Shown here: positions 1-12,125 of the stretch, piece by piece
Numbering within the stretch: the stretch's first letter is position 1
How the letters are laid out: the number at the start of each line of letters is the position of its first letter
DNA from: Panorpa germanica
Lineage: Eukaryota > Arthropoda > Insecta > Mecoptera > Panorpidae
DNA: 64,000 nt
Assembly: GCA_963678705.1 (NCBI GenBank)
Contig: OY783205.1
Location: 4,216,001-4,280,000, forward strand
Direction: 5' to 3'
Notes under the pieces: model-generated
What the model was told of the DNA's origin: nothing
What the model saw: only the letters and a program-made list of their open reading frames with translations
The model's database searches: none
Program-made: the position numbers and the translations under genes

Positions 1-337
1 TCATATTTTTACAGAACAACAAATTAGATTGTTGCTGAACCATCCTGGTCCAGTGTTGGATATAGAGATGCAATTGAATCTCTAGTCAGAAGATCAGGAT
101 GTAAAGGTCGGTTACAAGAAAGTATGGTGTGAAGGAACCATACCATAAATTAGGTAAAGAATCTGAATTATATTGGAACAGAAGCGGAAAATGTAAAACT
201 TGGCCAAAAGGCATTTACATTGACATACTTTATGAAACTTGTGTTCATATTTTTACAGAACAACAAATTAGATTGTTGCTGAACCATCTTGGTCCAGTGC
301 TGGATATGGAGATACAATTGGATCTCTAGTCAGAAGC
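1..337. repeat. Direct duplication of a ~92-bp segment
   Basis: The block at 1-93 returns at 245-336 with only a few substitutions (for example CATCCTGG against CATCTTGG), a spacing of 244 bp. The spacer plus second copy is open for 66 codons from 129, but I recognise no family. A short echo (tctctggtcagaagatca) is seen near 2329. The window starts inside the first copy, so the true unit may be longer. It may be a duplicated exon or a transposon piece. Confidence 0.75.
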
Positions 338-747
338 ACGGCCGTCCAACTGGTACACTAGTACGTGTTGTGAAGCGCGGAAGGGGAATTGACTAAAGTT
401 AACTTAGCGCTTTATAATTTACAGTTCAAATTTTGCACAGAATGTACTGGTATGACAGAAAGAGAGAGAATATTATTTGGATAGAGATATTAGATATTAT
501 TCTTGACCTTTGATTGCTCTTGACATAAAACTTGTTATTAAACAACGATTAATAACGTTTGTGTTTATATTCATTTAATTTCATTGTGTTTATATAAGTA
601 TTTATTTTGATTAAGTGTGATTCAATTGGATTCAATGTAAGTATTATTGAAATTATTGCAATATATTTCTATTCTTTAATCAATATGTATTTTATATATT
701 TCCTGTTTCATAAAATTTAATCACATTTTTTTTTATTTTACAACCAG
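338..747. other. AT-rich stretch, no gene seen
   Basis: Between the duplicated block and the THAP remnant I see only AT-rich sequence. It ends in a pyrimidine-rich tract and an AG at 746-747 that looks like the acceptor of the THAP exon. The first half of the THAP zinc finger (the C-x-C pair) would have to be encoded here or further upstream, and I could not find it. Confidence 0.5.
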
Positions 748-1800
748 ACTGCAAATAAACGTTTTCATGCATTCCCTTTAAAAATCGACGGCGAGGAAAG
801 GTACTTAAAGTGGGTAGAAGCTTGTGGCTTAAATATTAATAATATGCCGAAAACTACTGTGTTGTACGTTTGTGAGGATCATTTTACCAAGGAAATGTAC
901 ACGAATCCAATATTTGCACAAGACTGAAGCGAAGTACAGTGCCAATAAAACTCCAGGTCCCTACTTTCTATATTACATTATATATTTTCTGTATTATTAT
1001 ATTATATATCAGTATACAGTACATTTTATTTATTATAATGTTTGATAGGTGCGTCCACTACAATTCGTACTGCTACGGAAACTCCAAGTGAAAGTGGAAA
1101 TGCAATGGAGATTAGTGATGGCAATGAACAAAGCCATATGGAAACTGTATCCATAAGTGAAGCTTCTTCAGGTATATACTTTTTATGTTACTTGTTATGA
1201 TAATAAACAGATTATTATCATATTATATGCACTATTATGTTATATATCAGTATACAGTAAATTTCATTTATTATAATGTTTGATAGGTGCGTCCACTACA
1301 ATTCGTACTGCTACGGAAACTCCAAGTGAAAGTGGAAATGCAATGGAGATTAGTGATGGCAATGAACGAAGCCATATGGAAACTGTAACCATAAGTGCAG
1401 CTTCTTTAGGTATATACTTTTTACTTTTATATATATTTTACTGTACGTTTTATATACTCGTAATATAAGTTCTTACTATTTTATAATAATGTTATATTAA
1501 TATTATATTAATATTATTCATAGCTTCAGCTGATCTTGCTCCGGGAGAATTTTTAATAAGTAAGTATCAATATTTAATAGTTTTTATTCCTAATTATTTT
1601 CTCCAAGCATTATGTTATTGTTAAATTGTATTTACAGAGACAGACGCAGAGAAATAAAAACTTAGAAGAGACATACGTCTTCTAAAACAAAAATTAAACA
1701 GAGTAAAACGAACAATACAGAAAAGAAAAGGTGAGGTAAAAGATTTATCGAATCTATACGAATGTATTGGTCAAAAATCATGCACCGATTGAGAAAAATA
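748..1800 (+). pseudogene. THAP-domain gene remnant with duplicated exon
   Basis: Exon 748-956 encodes the middle of a THAP DNA-binding domain: KRFHAFPLK, then LKWVEACGL, then YVCEDHF, which supplies the C and H ligands. The frame then breaks. The AVPT-like end (LKRSTVP) is in another frame, after a shift near 905-925. Next come two 123-bp exon copies (1049-1171 and 1287-1409, both AG..GT bounded, 41 codons each), a short exon near 1524-1559, and a basic coiled-coil-like piece from 1638 with an early TAA. THAP proteins are zinc-finger DNA binders, many derived from P-element-type transposases. The first Cys pair is missing and the frame is broken, so I call it a pseudogene. Sequencing error at the single shift cannot be excluded. 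Confidence 0.6.
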
Positions 1801-3330
1801 TAGTGAAAAAAGAAGGTACCCGCTCTTACCTTCCGTCGTTAGGAATTCAAAAATAAAAGCTAATGCCAGGATTAGATCCAGGTATTGATAAAACATTATT
1901 AAGCATTCTAGGTAAAAGAATTAAAGATTTAGATGAAAAACATAAGTGTTGTGTGTTGATGTTTGACGTCGTTGTGCATCGAAAAAGACGTCGTTGTGCA
2001 TCGCGGGTAAACTATAGTTATATTGTACTATTCAATTAATGTTAATACATATTATATTATATGATTCAATTAATTTTAATAAATGTTATAAATGAATTTA
2101 TGATTTTTAATTTCCCATTCTCTCCCCCTACCCTAAAATGCACATATATACAAATACATGTATATACTCTACACACACATATGCAATTCATTTATACTCA
2201 CTCATACATATACCAAGTACATGTATACTCACTAACCCATAGAAAAATTCCAGTCCAAACGTATATTAGCAACAAGTATTACCGCAAAGTTCCGCTTGTT
2301 TTTATATGGAGTTGAACATCTCTTATTATCTCTGGTCAGAAGATCAAATAAATTTTCAAAGCAATTTTGACACATAATATCACAAAACAATGTCAATCCA
2401 AAGAAGATTCAGACGTAAATATGAAAATTTTAAAGTAAAAAAGTATTTGTAAAATCGCTACAAGATACTATATGTACCGTTGTAGCAACTATTAAACCAC
2501 TTATCGAGGAAGCCCTATCAACAGTAATGGGAGCCCTAGGCAGATTAATTAATTCAATAGATTCAATTCTCAATTAAGTTAGTGGTAATGCGGAAAAAAT
2601 TATTCAAGACGCCGTTACCACAGTGCAAAGACTCAATGCAAATGTTTTAACAACAAATGCGTTCTTTCATTTAGGTACAATAGAATGAAACAAAAATTTT
2701 CAAATATTTACTTTCATGAAAAAGCTGCGCTGAATAGTGGAATGTTATTTTACTATGTAGTATGTAGTATAAAATGTTATATTGCAAAATATATTCTATA
2801 TTTATTTTTTATTTTTTATTTATTATTAAAGGAGTATAGAATTATGTCTATAATAAAAGGAGTTTGTATAGTTTTCTTAGAGTTTAAACAATATATAATT
2901 AAATTTTATAAATATAATTACATTTTTTTAGACACAGGAAGTGCCGCTTATAATGGAACAACAAACGATGCAGGAGAATCAACAATCAAACGATGGCTAC
3001 ATTATGCGAAGGACTTTGAAAGTCTCGCTACTTTCCACAGTGAAAAGGAACAGTTGAGATAAAAATGATGTTTTGTGAAAAAATTGGTCATATAGAGAAA
3101 GTTTATTTTAAAAAGCAAATGGATAAAAATGAATTTAAAACGTATCATGAGAGAAGGAAGTACAAATAAACTGAACGGGATCATGGAAATAACCTCATGA
3201 TCTAGAAAAGCTGTGTGCAGAAAAATTACTAAAATCCTTTTTAAGAATTTCTGAAGATAAGTAACTACATCTAAAAAAAACAATCATGGTTTTTGTTACC
3301 TTTTGATAATTTCTTGCACATTTCTCTAAA
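1801..3330. other. AT-rich tract with short coding-like scraps, unrecognised
   Basis: A scrap at about 2445-2665 reads like protein (KPLIEEALSTVMGALGRL, later AEKIIQDAVTTVQRLNANV) with one stop between the halves. Another at 2931-3058 reads DTGSAAYNG then ESTIKRWLHYA, and follows a plausible acceptor. I do not recognise a family. They could be decayed exons of the same gene that left the THAP and YqaJ-like pieces on either side, but that is only positional inference. 2061-2320 is a low-complexity ATA/CACA-rich tract. Confidence 0.35.
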
Positions 3331-3333
3331 AAA

Positions 3334-3573
3334 TTGAAATGTATTATACAAAATTTTACATTATTTGCTTTGTTGCAAATGCAAAGTCAACTGGAAATTA
3401 TTAGCAGAGAACACCGTTATTTTATAGTTTACACTGACGATTCGAATTATGTATTTATTGAAATAACTAATAGAGACAATTTCGATTTATTCCAAACGAA
3501 ATTAAAGAAATTCTTCAAAAATTTGCTTGTTTGTGTGATGAAATTTAAATGTGAGACCCCTTATGCATTATAG
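3334..3573 (+). pseudogene. YqaJ-like (viral recombinase/exonuclease) domain fragment
   Basis: The frame contains QLEIISREHRYFIVYTDDSN, then FIEITNRDNFDLFQ, then KLKKFFKNLL. This pattern (Q-x-Q-L-x-I, a strand ending in VYT, I-E-x-x-R-D-x-x-F, then K-L-x-x-F) is the second half of the YqaJ nuclease domain found in many repetitive insect proteins. Only this piece is present, the nuclease core with its acidic residues upstream is absent, and the frame ends at 3571-3573. I infer a relic of a repeated domain gene. The family call rests on pattern memory only. Confidence 0.45.
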
Positions 3574-4479
3574 AGACGAGAATAAACGAACACGTATTAC
3601 AATAACTCAATATAACTATCAAATATATTTATTAAATACTGGATTTTAGTAATATGTAGAATAAAATGTATATGCATACTGCAATATCATTCTATTTGCA
3701 GTAGAAGATCGTAAACGTACTTTCTATTTTTGCATTTTTCAAACTATCTTAAGGTTAGAATTCATTTAAATATCTAAAACAATGAGTAGACTGATCCTTA
3801 TGTGAAATACCATATATTGCATACTTTTATAAACTATTTTATAATCAAAAACACTTACATCACTGCCCGGTCAATAGGTAAACTGCATTATTAACAATAA
3901 ATTACTATAAGATGTAATGTAATAAAACATTATCAGTTGATCAGAATCTCAGCATCCATTGATGTAAAAATGTTTTCTGCAACAAAAGTAACAAATTGAT
4001 CAGCACAAATTATCAGACAATTGTTTGAAAAGTTCACAAGTAAATACAAATTTAACACAGCATCTGTCCACTTTCTTAGTTTTCATCAAATATTATTATT
4101 TATGTAGGTAAATTTATTTGTATGTAGGTAAAAATTAAAATAATAAGTTCTTAGACAATTATTAGGTGGAGGAACCTCTTGTACAAATACTTTGCTACCC
4201 CTTTGCTTACGACCTCCCTAATATATCATCCTTACAAATCTCCTAGTTGATGAATCTATGAAAAAATCTTTTTGAATATTGAAATAAAAAACATTCTTGG
4301 ATTGTGATAAATATATCGTCACAGTGAATCAATGATTTCATTTCATAACTAATTATAAAATTCTCAACTTCAACTCAAGAAGATGGTCTAAAGATAAGAC
4401 TAAAGTACTATTAAATTGGCTATGTAAATCAGACTTTAAGGGACCAACTACGCTTCATCTTGTAAAACAATCAAACCGG
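3574..4479. other. AT-rich intergenic stretch, nothing recognised
   Basis: No coding-like frame, inverted repeat or RNA gene was seen. Confidence 0.5.
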
Positions 4480-5091
4480 AATGGGCTTGTGTCCTATGTA
4501 TTAATTTCTATAAAAGTGTACTATATATTGATAAAGTGGTTTACTAGAACCTCAAATGTTCAATTATTTTTTAATAACTCCTTATATGTTAAGAGATATT
4601 AACAATTAAAAAAGTCATTTTGTCTCTTTAATTATTAAAAAGATTCAACGTTGTACACATTCCAAGTGCATGTGACATTACAATCCTTGTGTAAGGTTAC
4701 CAACCTTACAGCTCATACATCTCTGCTATATGTATTTATATATCAAATTTAGTTAACAGCTATTTCAAGGAATAATCAAATTTCAATATTGTCAGCCTTA
4801 GCATAAATAAAATAAAAACTTATTATTCTTTGATTTAACTTGATTATTTGACTACCAACAGCTACAAAACATTACCACAGCGCTGACCTACTCAACAAGT
4901 AACTGACGTGAAAATGCATTTCACGTCATAAAAATATGGCCGACCATTTCTAGCGCTAAAACTACAATTCAAACTTTTAATTGCTATATCTACGTCAATA
5001 TTTAGATATTTAATAAAATAGACACGCCAATACACATTTATTAACATCAATTGAAAAATCGACCACTAAAAAATGAGGACATAAGCAAATT
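4480..5091 (-). mobile_element. MITE family A, copy 1 (612 bp, reverse orientation)
   Basis: It begins AATGGGCTTGTGTCCTATG and ends in the decayed inverse GGACATAAGCAAATT. Read on the - strand it matches the copies at 25757, 28580 and 57192 along its whole length, including the blocks TCATTTTTTAGTGGTCGATT, GACGTGAAATGCATTTT and the central GTAAGGTTGGTAACCTTAC inverted repeat. It has no coding capacity. No clear target-site duplication is visible, so the superfamily is not assigned. Confidence 0.85.
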
Positions 5092-7440
5092 GTATTTTCG
5101 AAACAAATATGTTGTAGAGCTTTATTGTTCATATTGTTGTATTATCTTTAACTTTTTTATTAATAATTAGTTAACAATTACAATACTTAGTTAATAATTT
5201 TTGTTGCAACATAATAAAAAAAAGTTATAAGCAAAAACAAATTCTAAATAAAGTGGAGTAATGAACCGAATGTATTAGTAGAGTAATGCACTCTGTTCAT
5301 TACAAAACACACATTATGCGTTTAAGAATTATTTTATATGATGAAAAAAAGTGTCTACTCCAAATTCACGGTTGATGTGGAATTTACTGTGCACTGTTCG
5401 CAAAACCTGTGTTTCAAAAGCATTAGCAAAACCATAGATCGTTATTTATAATTTTAAAGTGAGTTACACAATGATATATATATAATGATATTCAATTTAC
5501 CTTTAAGTCGCGATCGGCTGTTTAAAAATGTCGCAAGCGAACTTCTTTTTTGTGCCATTGAAGTACTCCATGTGATCTCCAACAAAATAATCATTTGTCT
5601 TTCCTGTTTTTATTTAACGTTTGCTGGTGTAACGCTTTAGTGAACTGAAAAGTATAATGTATATTTATTATTAATATGGTATTTTTCGAAGTACTCTGTA
5701 AAAATTGTAATTAATCTACGAAAAAGTGAATATTTGTATTATTTTGAAGCTTTGTACTGTACTGATCAGTTGTAAAATATGTACTCGTAATATGAATTAC
5801 TATAAACTAGTTAGATTAGAAAAAACAGAAAACATCTAGAACTCAAAATCTACTAGAATGCCAATTCTACCTCTAATTCTAGAACAAAAGAAACAATGAA
5901 AATCATAGATTTAAACGACACAATCTCGTTTTCGTTCTACTAAACTTTAGGTAAATAAATTTAACTCCAAAGAAATTAATAATCAGGACTTCTACACACC
6001 ATTTTGGTTTTAGAAAAGTTTTGCAATTTGCTGCAAAGATTTTATACGCAGATTTTAAATTAATTGCAATGTAGTTTCTAACCTTGACAAAAAGACAATT
6101 GGACTTTATAAAACCAGTTATATACAAATGTTTTTCAACAATCAATCTTCACGCATGAAATAATAATTCTTAATAATATAATTAATAAATAATATAAAAC
6201 TATTTCATTTACCTGAAGCCTCGATCGGAAATTTAAAATGCCGCACAAGATACCAATGTTTATTTCACATGATATTCCATTAATGTAATTCTCACGGCAT
6301 TGTTATTGGCGTTATTGTATATGTAGTAGTATATGGCCCCCCCAATAGTCTGAAAAGTATATATAAATAAAAGATTTATATTATTATAAAAATTATATTT
6401 ATATTATGAAGGTAGTCCACTATTTTATTAAACGAGATTCATAAAAATCTATAAGAATAGCTTGAGTGCCTCAAAGCGAAATGAAAAGGTTACAATATTA
6501 TCTTGCACAATACAATAAGATACGATTAATATAAATTATAATGTAAAATGATGTAAAACAACAATTATTACAACGAAAGAATGCAAAGCAGGCTCCTTGA
6601 TTAAATAATTCACTATAAAGATATATATAACAAAGAGATGTCAAATATACATATATACATAAATAAATAAAAATCTGATATTCACGAGAGTCTCTAGTTA
6701 TCCTATGAATGCGATGTAAATTTATTTAGCCGTTACTAATTAATCTCGACATTAATTGTCTTAATATCATAATAATATTAAAAATAATGAATAAAATAAA
6801 AATAGAACAAAATTAGTATGATTATTTTATACTGTGTATTTTAATCACTTAAAAACTAACCTTAACATGTAAATAGCATCGTGTACTACAATGCCAATTC
6901 CATTAAGCGCCAGCATACTTAGGACATGTGTTTAAGCTATTGTTCACTATTACTTATTAAATAATAATATTAAAATATTTAGAATTTAATTAAATGATGT
7001 GAAGAATAAGTGCCTAAACAAACAACTTTAAAATATAACTTGCAGTACATGACTTTTGCCATTATCTACTGTTACACGAGAAATGGATGCAAACGAATGT
7101 ATTTATTTCTAAATGTAGTGGAATGCTGGCAAACCGAAAGACCAACGAAAGACGTTGGTTGCCTGATTACAATTTTTCTAAAGATGTTACCGCGTTAAAC
7201 CAGAGATAATATTTTAAAGAGTGTGGAGACCAAAGACTGGTTGGTAGATAAGTGAATACATATATTTCGATGCTTCTACCGCCAAATTCAAATTTAACAA
7301 AAATAAAAGTAGGATGAGATGTATTTTTTTTAATTTAAATGAGATCATATTAATTATTATCATTATTAAATAAGTTAGTTTCAACTTAATTATATAAAAT
7401 ATTTATATAAACCATAAGTATTTATAGTAATTAAATACAT
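5092..7440. repeat. AT-rich intergenic stretch with a degenerate direct repeat
   Basis: Two similar blocks lie about 700 bp apart, near 5500-5720 and 6205-6420. Each runs from tttacctNaag through a cgatcgg core, a tttaaaa-atg-cgca box and a ctgaaaagtat box. The rest is AT-rich with poly(A)/(T) runs. I see no gene. Confidence 0.4.
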
Positions 7441-7548
7441 AAGTGGGACATGCGAGGTGTATCCGAAACATTAGTAAAGGAACTTGCGTTAGAGGACAAA
7501 GAGCAATTAAGAAAAGATTTTCGGATGCCTAATGAAAAATTTATTTAA
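7441..7548 (+). pseudogene. Possible PIF/Harbinger nuclease N-terminal scrap
   Basis: One frame reads GVSETLVKELALEDKEQLRK then DFRMPNEKFI and stops. The L-x-x-E-L-x-x-E-D..F-R-M....F arrangement is typical of the segment just before the catalytic DDE domain in Harbinger-derived proteins. Only about 36 codons survive and there is no catalytic residue. Two MITE types in this window have TTA target duplications, as Harbinger elements do, so a parent element in this genome is plausible. This is inference from a short motif. Confidence 0.35.
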
Positions 7549-8007
7549 TTATATATAATATATATTTTTATTATTTGTGTATTTATTTTATTTTTAAATT
7601 TATTAATTTCATATATAATGTAATATATATATATCCTTTTTTTTCTAAAACTTTTTTATAAGTATATGCAAGTATATGAAACAACAACAAAACAAAAGCA
7701 CGCGAATCGTAACGTAAAATCAAAGATTTGACTGGGTCAAACTTTTGTTGAACCGTTCAACAGTTGATCCAAGTTGATCCATCCGACTGAATGAAATGTC
7801 CTCACGGGTCGATACTGTGATGACAATCGATTTTATTCGATCAAGTAAAATCGCCCCTTGAGAACGCGCTTTAAGAGGGTAGAGGCTTCCCATGTAAAAT
7901 ATAGAATATAGTAATAAATTCTTTAATTTTTTTTAAATAAATTTAAATTTATTAAAAAATAATCGGTTAGAAATATTAACTTATACATAATTAATAAGAA
8001 GTGAAAT
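7549..8007. other. AT-rich spacer, no gene seen
   Basis: It contains TA runs and, at about 7740-7870, a less AT-rich piece with small inverted repeats (GTTGAACCGTTCAAC). AATAAA motifs on the - strand near 7945 could serve the small divergent gene that ends at 8008. Confidence 0.4.
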
Positions 8008-8259
8008 TCATATGAAATCATAAATATGTTTTCGTTCAACGTTATGGTAGACCGGTAGACCTATACCAACACTGTGCGCCATAGACATATTAAATGATTT
8101 CTCATAACCTATCAAAGTATTATCCAGTATTATCTCTGAGTCGTAGATAGATATTTGTGGAAATTCCTCGTCATTGGTAGCACTGCTACTTAATATGGCC
8201 CGCATCATACTTCGAACTGTACTTAAATTGTCACATTTGTTTTTAAGTGTAACATACAT
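8008..8259 (-). CDS. Unrecognised 83-residue ORF, divergent from RCL1
   Basis: An ATG-to-TGA frame without low-complexity sequence. It starts with MYVTLKNKC, has an acidic middle (TNDEEFPQISIYD) and ends HNVERKHIYDFI. There is no signal peptide or membrane segment. The start lies 70 bp from the RCL1 ATG on the other strand, a spacing typical of a shared bidirectional promoter, and candidate poly(A) signals follow on the - strand near 7945. Composition is unlike random AT-rich DNA, with balanced use of charged and hydrophobic residues. I do not recognise a family. It may be a complete small protein, the first exon of a longer gene, or a chance ORF. Confidence 0.4.
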   Translation of the reverse strand: MYVTLKNKCDNLSTVRSMMRAILSSSATNDEEFPQISIYDSEIILDNTLIGYEKSFNMSMAHSVGIGLPVYHNVERKHIYDFI

Positions 8260-8329
8260 AACCCTACTTAATAAAATATAATTTTATAAATATTTTATAG
8301 TAATCAATTATCTTATACTAATTTGAATA
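8260..8329. promoter_or_regulatory. Candidate bidirectional promoter region
   Basis: Only 70 bp, very AT-rich, separate the ATG of the - strand ORF (8259) from the RCL1 ATG (8330). If the small ORF is real, both transcripts must start here or overlap. No defined TATA box or initiator was assigned. Confidence 0.3.
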
Positions 8330-10199
8330 ATGGCAGCCTTTAAAAAGAAGGGAGACAAATTATGTTACAAGGGGTGCCACTTCTTTAGACAAAGGTTGTT
8401 ATTGTCTACCTTAAGTGGAAAACCAGTGGAGATTAGTGAAATTCGTAGCAATGATATGAATCCTGGTTTAAAGGAATATGAAGTTAATTTGATTAGGCTA
8501 TTAGATAAATTAACTAATGGTTCTAAAACACAGTTAAGCGAAACAGGTACAACAGTTTTGTACTCCCCAGGACTCTTAACTGGGGGTACTGTAACTCACG
8601 AGTGTAACCCTCTGAGGGGAATCGGTAAGAAGAAAAATTCATAACTTTATGTAGAACCTAAATAACTTAATAATTTTCTTATTTTATTCTCATAGGATAC
8701 TATCTGGAAGTTCTTGTAGCTTTGGCTCCATTTTGTAAAAACCCTTTAAACATTACTCTTCGTGGAGTTACAAACAGTCAAGATGGGCCTTCTGTGGATC
8801 ACATTAAGGCCGTAGTTTTACCTGCATTAAAAACTTTTATATTAGATCATGATGACTTACAAATTAAAGTAAATAAACGAGGTAAAGTATGCTTCTAATG
8901 TCTTAATTAACCTATTGTATTAGTTACAAACTGTAACGTAAAATTTGTTTTTAGGCATGATGCCTCTAGGAGGTGGTGAGGTAATTTTCACTTGTCCAAT
9001 AGTAAAACAACTTCGGCCAGTTCTCCGGCTAGATCCTGGCAAGGTTAGTCGAATTCGAGGAACTGTTTACGCTTGTCGTTGTTCACCTGAAGTTGCAAAT
9101 CGTACAATGAGCGCCGCTAAAGGGGTGATGCTAAATTTCTTACCTGATGTTTATATTCACACTGATCAGTGTAAAGGACCCCAAGGTGGCAAGAGTCCTG
9201 GTTTTGGTATTAATCTTGTTGCTGAGACAACCACGGGAGTATTTTATTCTTCGGAACAGGTACATAAAATCAATCTTTGAAAGATACCATAGTATTTCCA
9301 ATGAAACTAGGTCTTCATTAAAAATTATTACAGGTATCTAATTATAAAGTGAATGAAGGTGATCCATCAATACCAGAAGAGTTAGGCACAAAAGCTGCTC
9401 ATCGGCTTTTAGATGAGATTTATCGGGGAGGGTGCGTGGACTCAGTCGCACAATCCTTGGTACTTTTATGGATGGCACTAGGACAAAAAGTTGTTTCCAA
9501 ATTTATTACAGGTAAATATAGACACCTTTATGCTGCTTTCACACTGCAACATACTACTTGCACACCGACTTTTTAATTGGGTGTATTGTGTTTTGCATTA
9601 GTATACTTTATTATGGGATTAAGATTTTGCTTTAATGTTTATCTATACATCACCGTACTGATGGTAATAAAATTGCATATTATATATCTGATCGTTTTCC
9701 TATTTCAACGATCTTTTAAGAATGAACAAACCGGATACGTTATATCGAATATGCATGTCTCGCAAGCATTTGTTGACATATTATAAATCCATACGTATAA
9801 AATACATTCTCCTACGATACAGTGGTGTAATTGATAAACATTAAAACAAGAGCTTCCTCTTATGATAAAGGTTGCTAATGGTCCACCCTACTGAAAAAGT
9901 CGGATGTCGTAAGTAGTGGGTTCCAGTGACCCTAGTTATTCTAATTCTGTATTATTTTAATTTATCTGGTTTTTAATTTTTCATTAGGTCCTTTATCTGA
10001 ATTTACTATAACTTATATTCAACATTTGCGCGAGTTTTTTGGTATTACTTTTCTATTAGAAAATGCAAGATCTAAGACGACGCAAGAAGGTGGTAAAGAA
10101 CTGGATGAAGATGATGATGAAGCACTTCCTGGTGGTTCGAAAGTTTTAATAACATGTTTAGGGGTTGGCTATACAAATATTAATAAAAGAGTAGCATAA
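8330..10199 (+). CDS. Rcl1: RNA 3'-terminal phosphate cyclase-like protein (RCL1)
   Basis: Five exons: 8330-8624, 8696-8881, 8955-9259, 9334-9511 and 9988-10199. All introns are GT..AG and phases are consistent, giving 391 residues (human RCL1 has 373). Landmarks in order: GCHFFRQRLLLSTLSGKPVE near the N-terminus, RLLDKLTNGS, GTTVLYSPGLLTGG, LRGIGYYLE across the first splice, GGGEVIFTCP, RIRGTVYACR, GKSPGFGINLVAETT, EEIYRGG-like DEIYRGGCVDS, and a C-terminal GGSKVLITCLGVG. RCL1 is a nucleolar protein of the cyclase fold without cyclase activity. It binds BMS1 and acts in 18S rRNA maturation at early pre-rRNA cleavage. The GGCVDS segment, in place of the catalytic histidine region of true cyclases, fits the RCL1 branch. 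Introns are short except intron 4 (476 bp). The start is the first ATG and matches the family N-terminus. Confidence 0.96.
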
Positions 10200-11274
10200 A
10201 TGTATTTATTAAATACGTTAACAATAAGAATTATGTTTTTTTATTTATGTAATTAAAATGTCTTATCAAATAATTAAAAGTTGATGTTACTTTTATTATA
10301 TTTGTTTATTAATGGAGATTGTGCATATATTTGTTTATTAATTAGGTATTGAATATTCTTTTATTATATTCGAGCAGCACTGTCGTAATTTCTCAAAGCA
10401 AAGTATTTTCAGAGCTTCAAACGCAACCTAGTTTTTAGGACTTTTGTAATCTAAATGCTAAATAATATTATCAAATACATAATTCAGTTCTGTTCTGCGA
10501 CAGTAGTGTATTTCACTTGCATAAGACGTTATTACCATCAACTGTCAAAACATAACGAAAAAAGTTTAAAAGCTTTCGCTTCTTGTGCCTGTGCGATTTC
10601 GTTTAATGCGGTAAACTTTGCAAATTTGACTCAGTAAAATGGGTATCTATATTCACTCAGTTATGGGTATCTATATTCACGAGCTGATTCATATAGATAA
10701 AAAAGAGACATGATTAAAAAAATGTTTGCTAATATTTTTATTGAAGTTTTAACTTAAAATTACTTGAAATAATACAATTTGAAAATATCAATATGGTTAA
10801 GTTACAAATATGAATATATAAGATCAATTTGGTAAATTTTAAGCTCAATTATTCTTTTTTTTTCTTTAAGCAGTTATATTCATTAAACTTTAAAACGAAG
10901 TGTGTTAATAAATTTGAAACTTCCTAATTTTTGTGGATTTTATAAGGAAACTAATAAAGAAATCTTCACTGTGCAAGTACAATGTTCTAATCGCATCACA
11001 GCAATCTTTGGAGCAGTATTATGAGTATCATAAATTATCTGTATATTCTTGTGCGCCTTTTTCATGGAACCGTTAAGTTGGTTCTAATGAGGTGATTTGA
11101 GTGGACCAATAATTGTGTATTCAATAGAAGTTAAATATTACCTGAAATTGATTTAGGAGACTCATGACATGTGTGTCTTTAAATTAACACTGATTAGAAC
11201 TCTTCAAATCTACTAATTGATATGTACTAGATAAATGAGAAGATATTTATAAAATTAAATTTGCGTTTACGTGA
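10200..11274. other. Intergenic AT-rich stretch
   Basis: It holds the RCL1 3' untranslated region and AT-rich DNA. A small tandem copy of gggtatctatattcac lies at about 10641-10680. No gene was seen. Confidence 0.5.
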
Positions 11275-11680
11275 AATACCTAGGTATTAATTTGGACAGA
11301 CGACTAACTTGAAGAACACACATCTGGAAAAAACGGGTGCAGTTAGAAGGTAAACATAGAGACATGTATTGGCTCCTCGGATCAAAGTCGCAGCTATCTA
11401 CTTAAACTACAACTACTTTTATACAAGGCAATGGGCATATGACATAGAACTATGGACAAAGCAAGGACTTCTAACATAGAAATCTTACAACACTTTCAAA
11501 ATAAACTGATCTAATAAATCGTCTGATATGTACCAAACTGGCGTATACACCAATATCTATGTATGTCTTACGGAAAGGACGAAATTAAGATTATGTCATA
11601 TGTCATTTTCATGTATCAGCAAAATTTGATGAATGTCTTTTGGGACAGATCGTAAATTATGGATTGAATAAAAAAAAAGG
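11275..11680 (+). pseudogene. Degraded jockey-type non-LTR retrotransposon, C-terminal piece
   Basis: With several stops and shifts the + strand reads YLGINLDRRLTW-like, then THIWKKRVQLEG, MYWLLGSKSQLS, a broken NKLLLYKA-like piece and later SSDMYQTGVYTN. This is the segment after the reverse transcriptase palm of jockey-clade ORF2 proteins (Y-L-G-x-x-L-D..L-x-W..H and the M-Y-W-L-x-G-x-x-S-x-L box). Only the thumb/C-terminal part is left. A second, better kept element of the same type lies at 61.6-62.7 kb. Confidence 0.65.
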
Positions 11681-12125
11681 ACCATTTGTAAATTTATAGG
11701 ACATAGCATAAAACAACAAATGAACTCTATCCTTGCATTAGTGTACTTATTTAGACAGCGCATGTTATAATTATTTCTTTCAATGAATTTTTACTCTACA
11801 TTACAACCCCTGCAGTCAATAAAAGGCAGCAACAATAACATCTCCACCATTATTCTAACTTCAATAACATCTCCTAGGAATTCGCAAGCGAATGTATGAA
11901 TTTAGGTAATTTGAAAACTTATTAAATGAAAAACGTGCGTTTTAAAATCAAAACTAACAAGTATACCGCTATTTTTCAATTTATGTTTACTAAGAAAACG
12001 TTACGTTATCTAAGAAAAGAACATAAACAGAAAATGTCTTTAAACATATCAATGCGCTTTTCTAACCACTACGCGACGTAATAAACTACCAGGATAACAA
12101 CCAGAATATTAAGCATTAAACAAAA

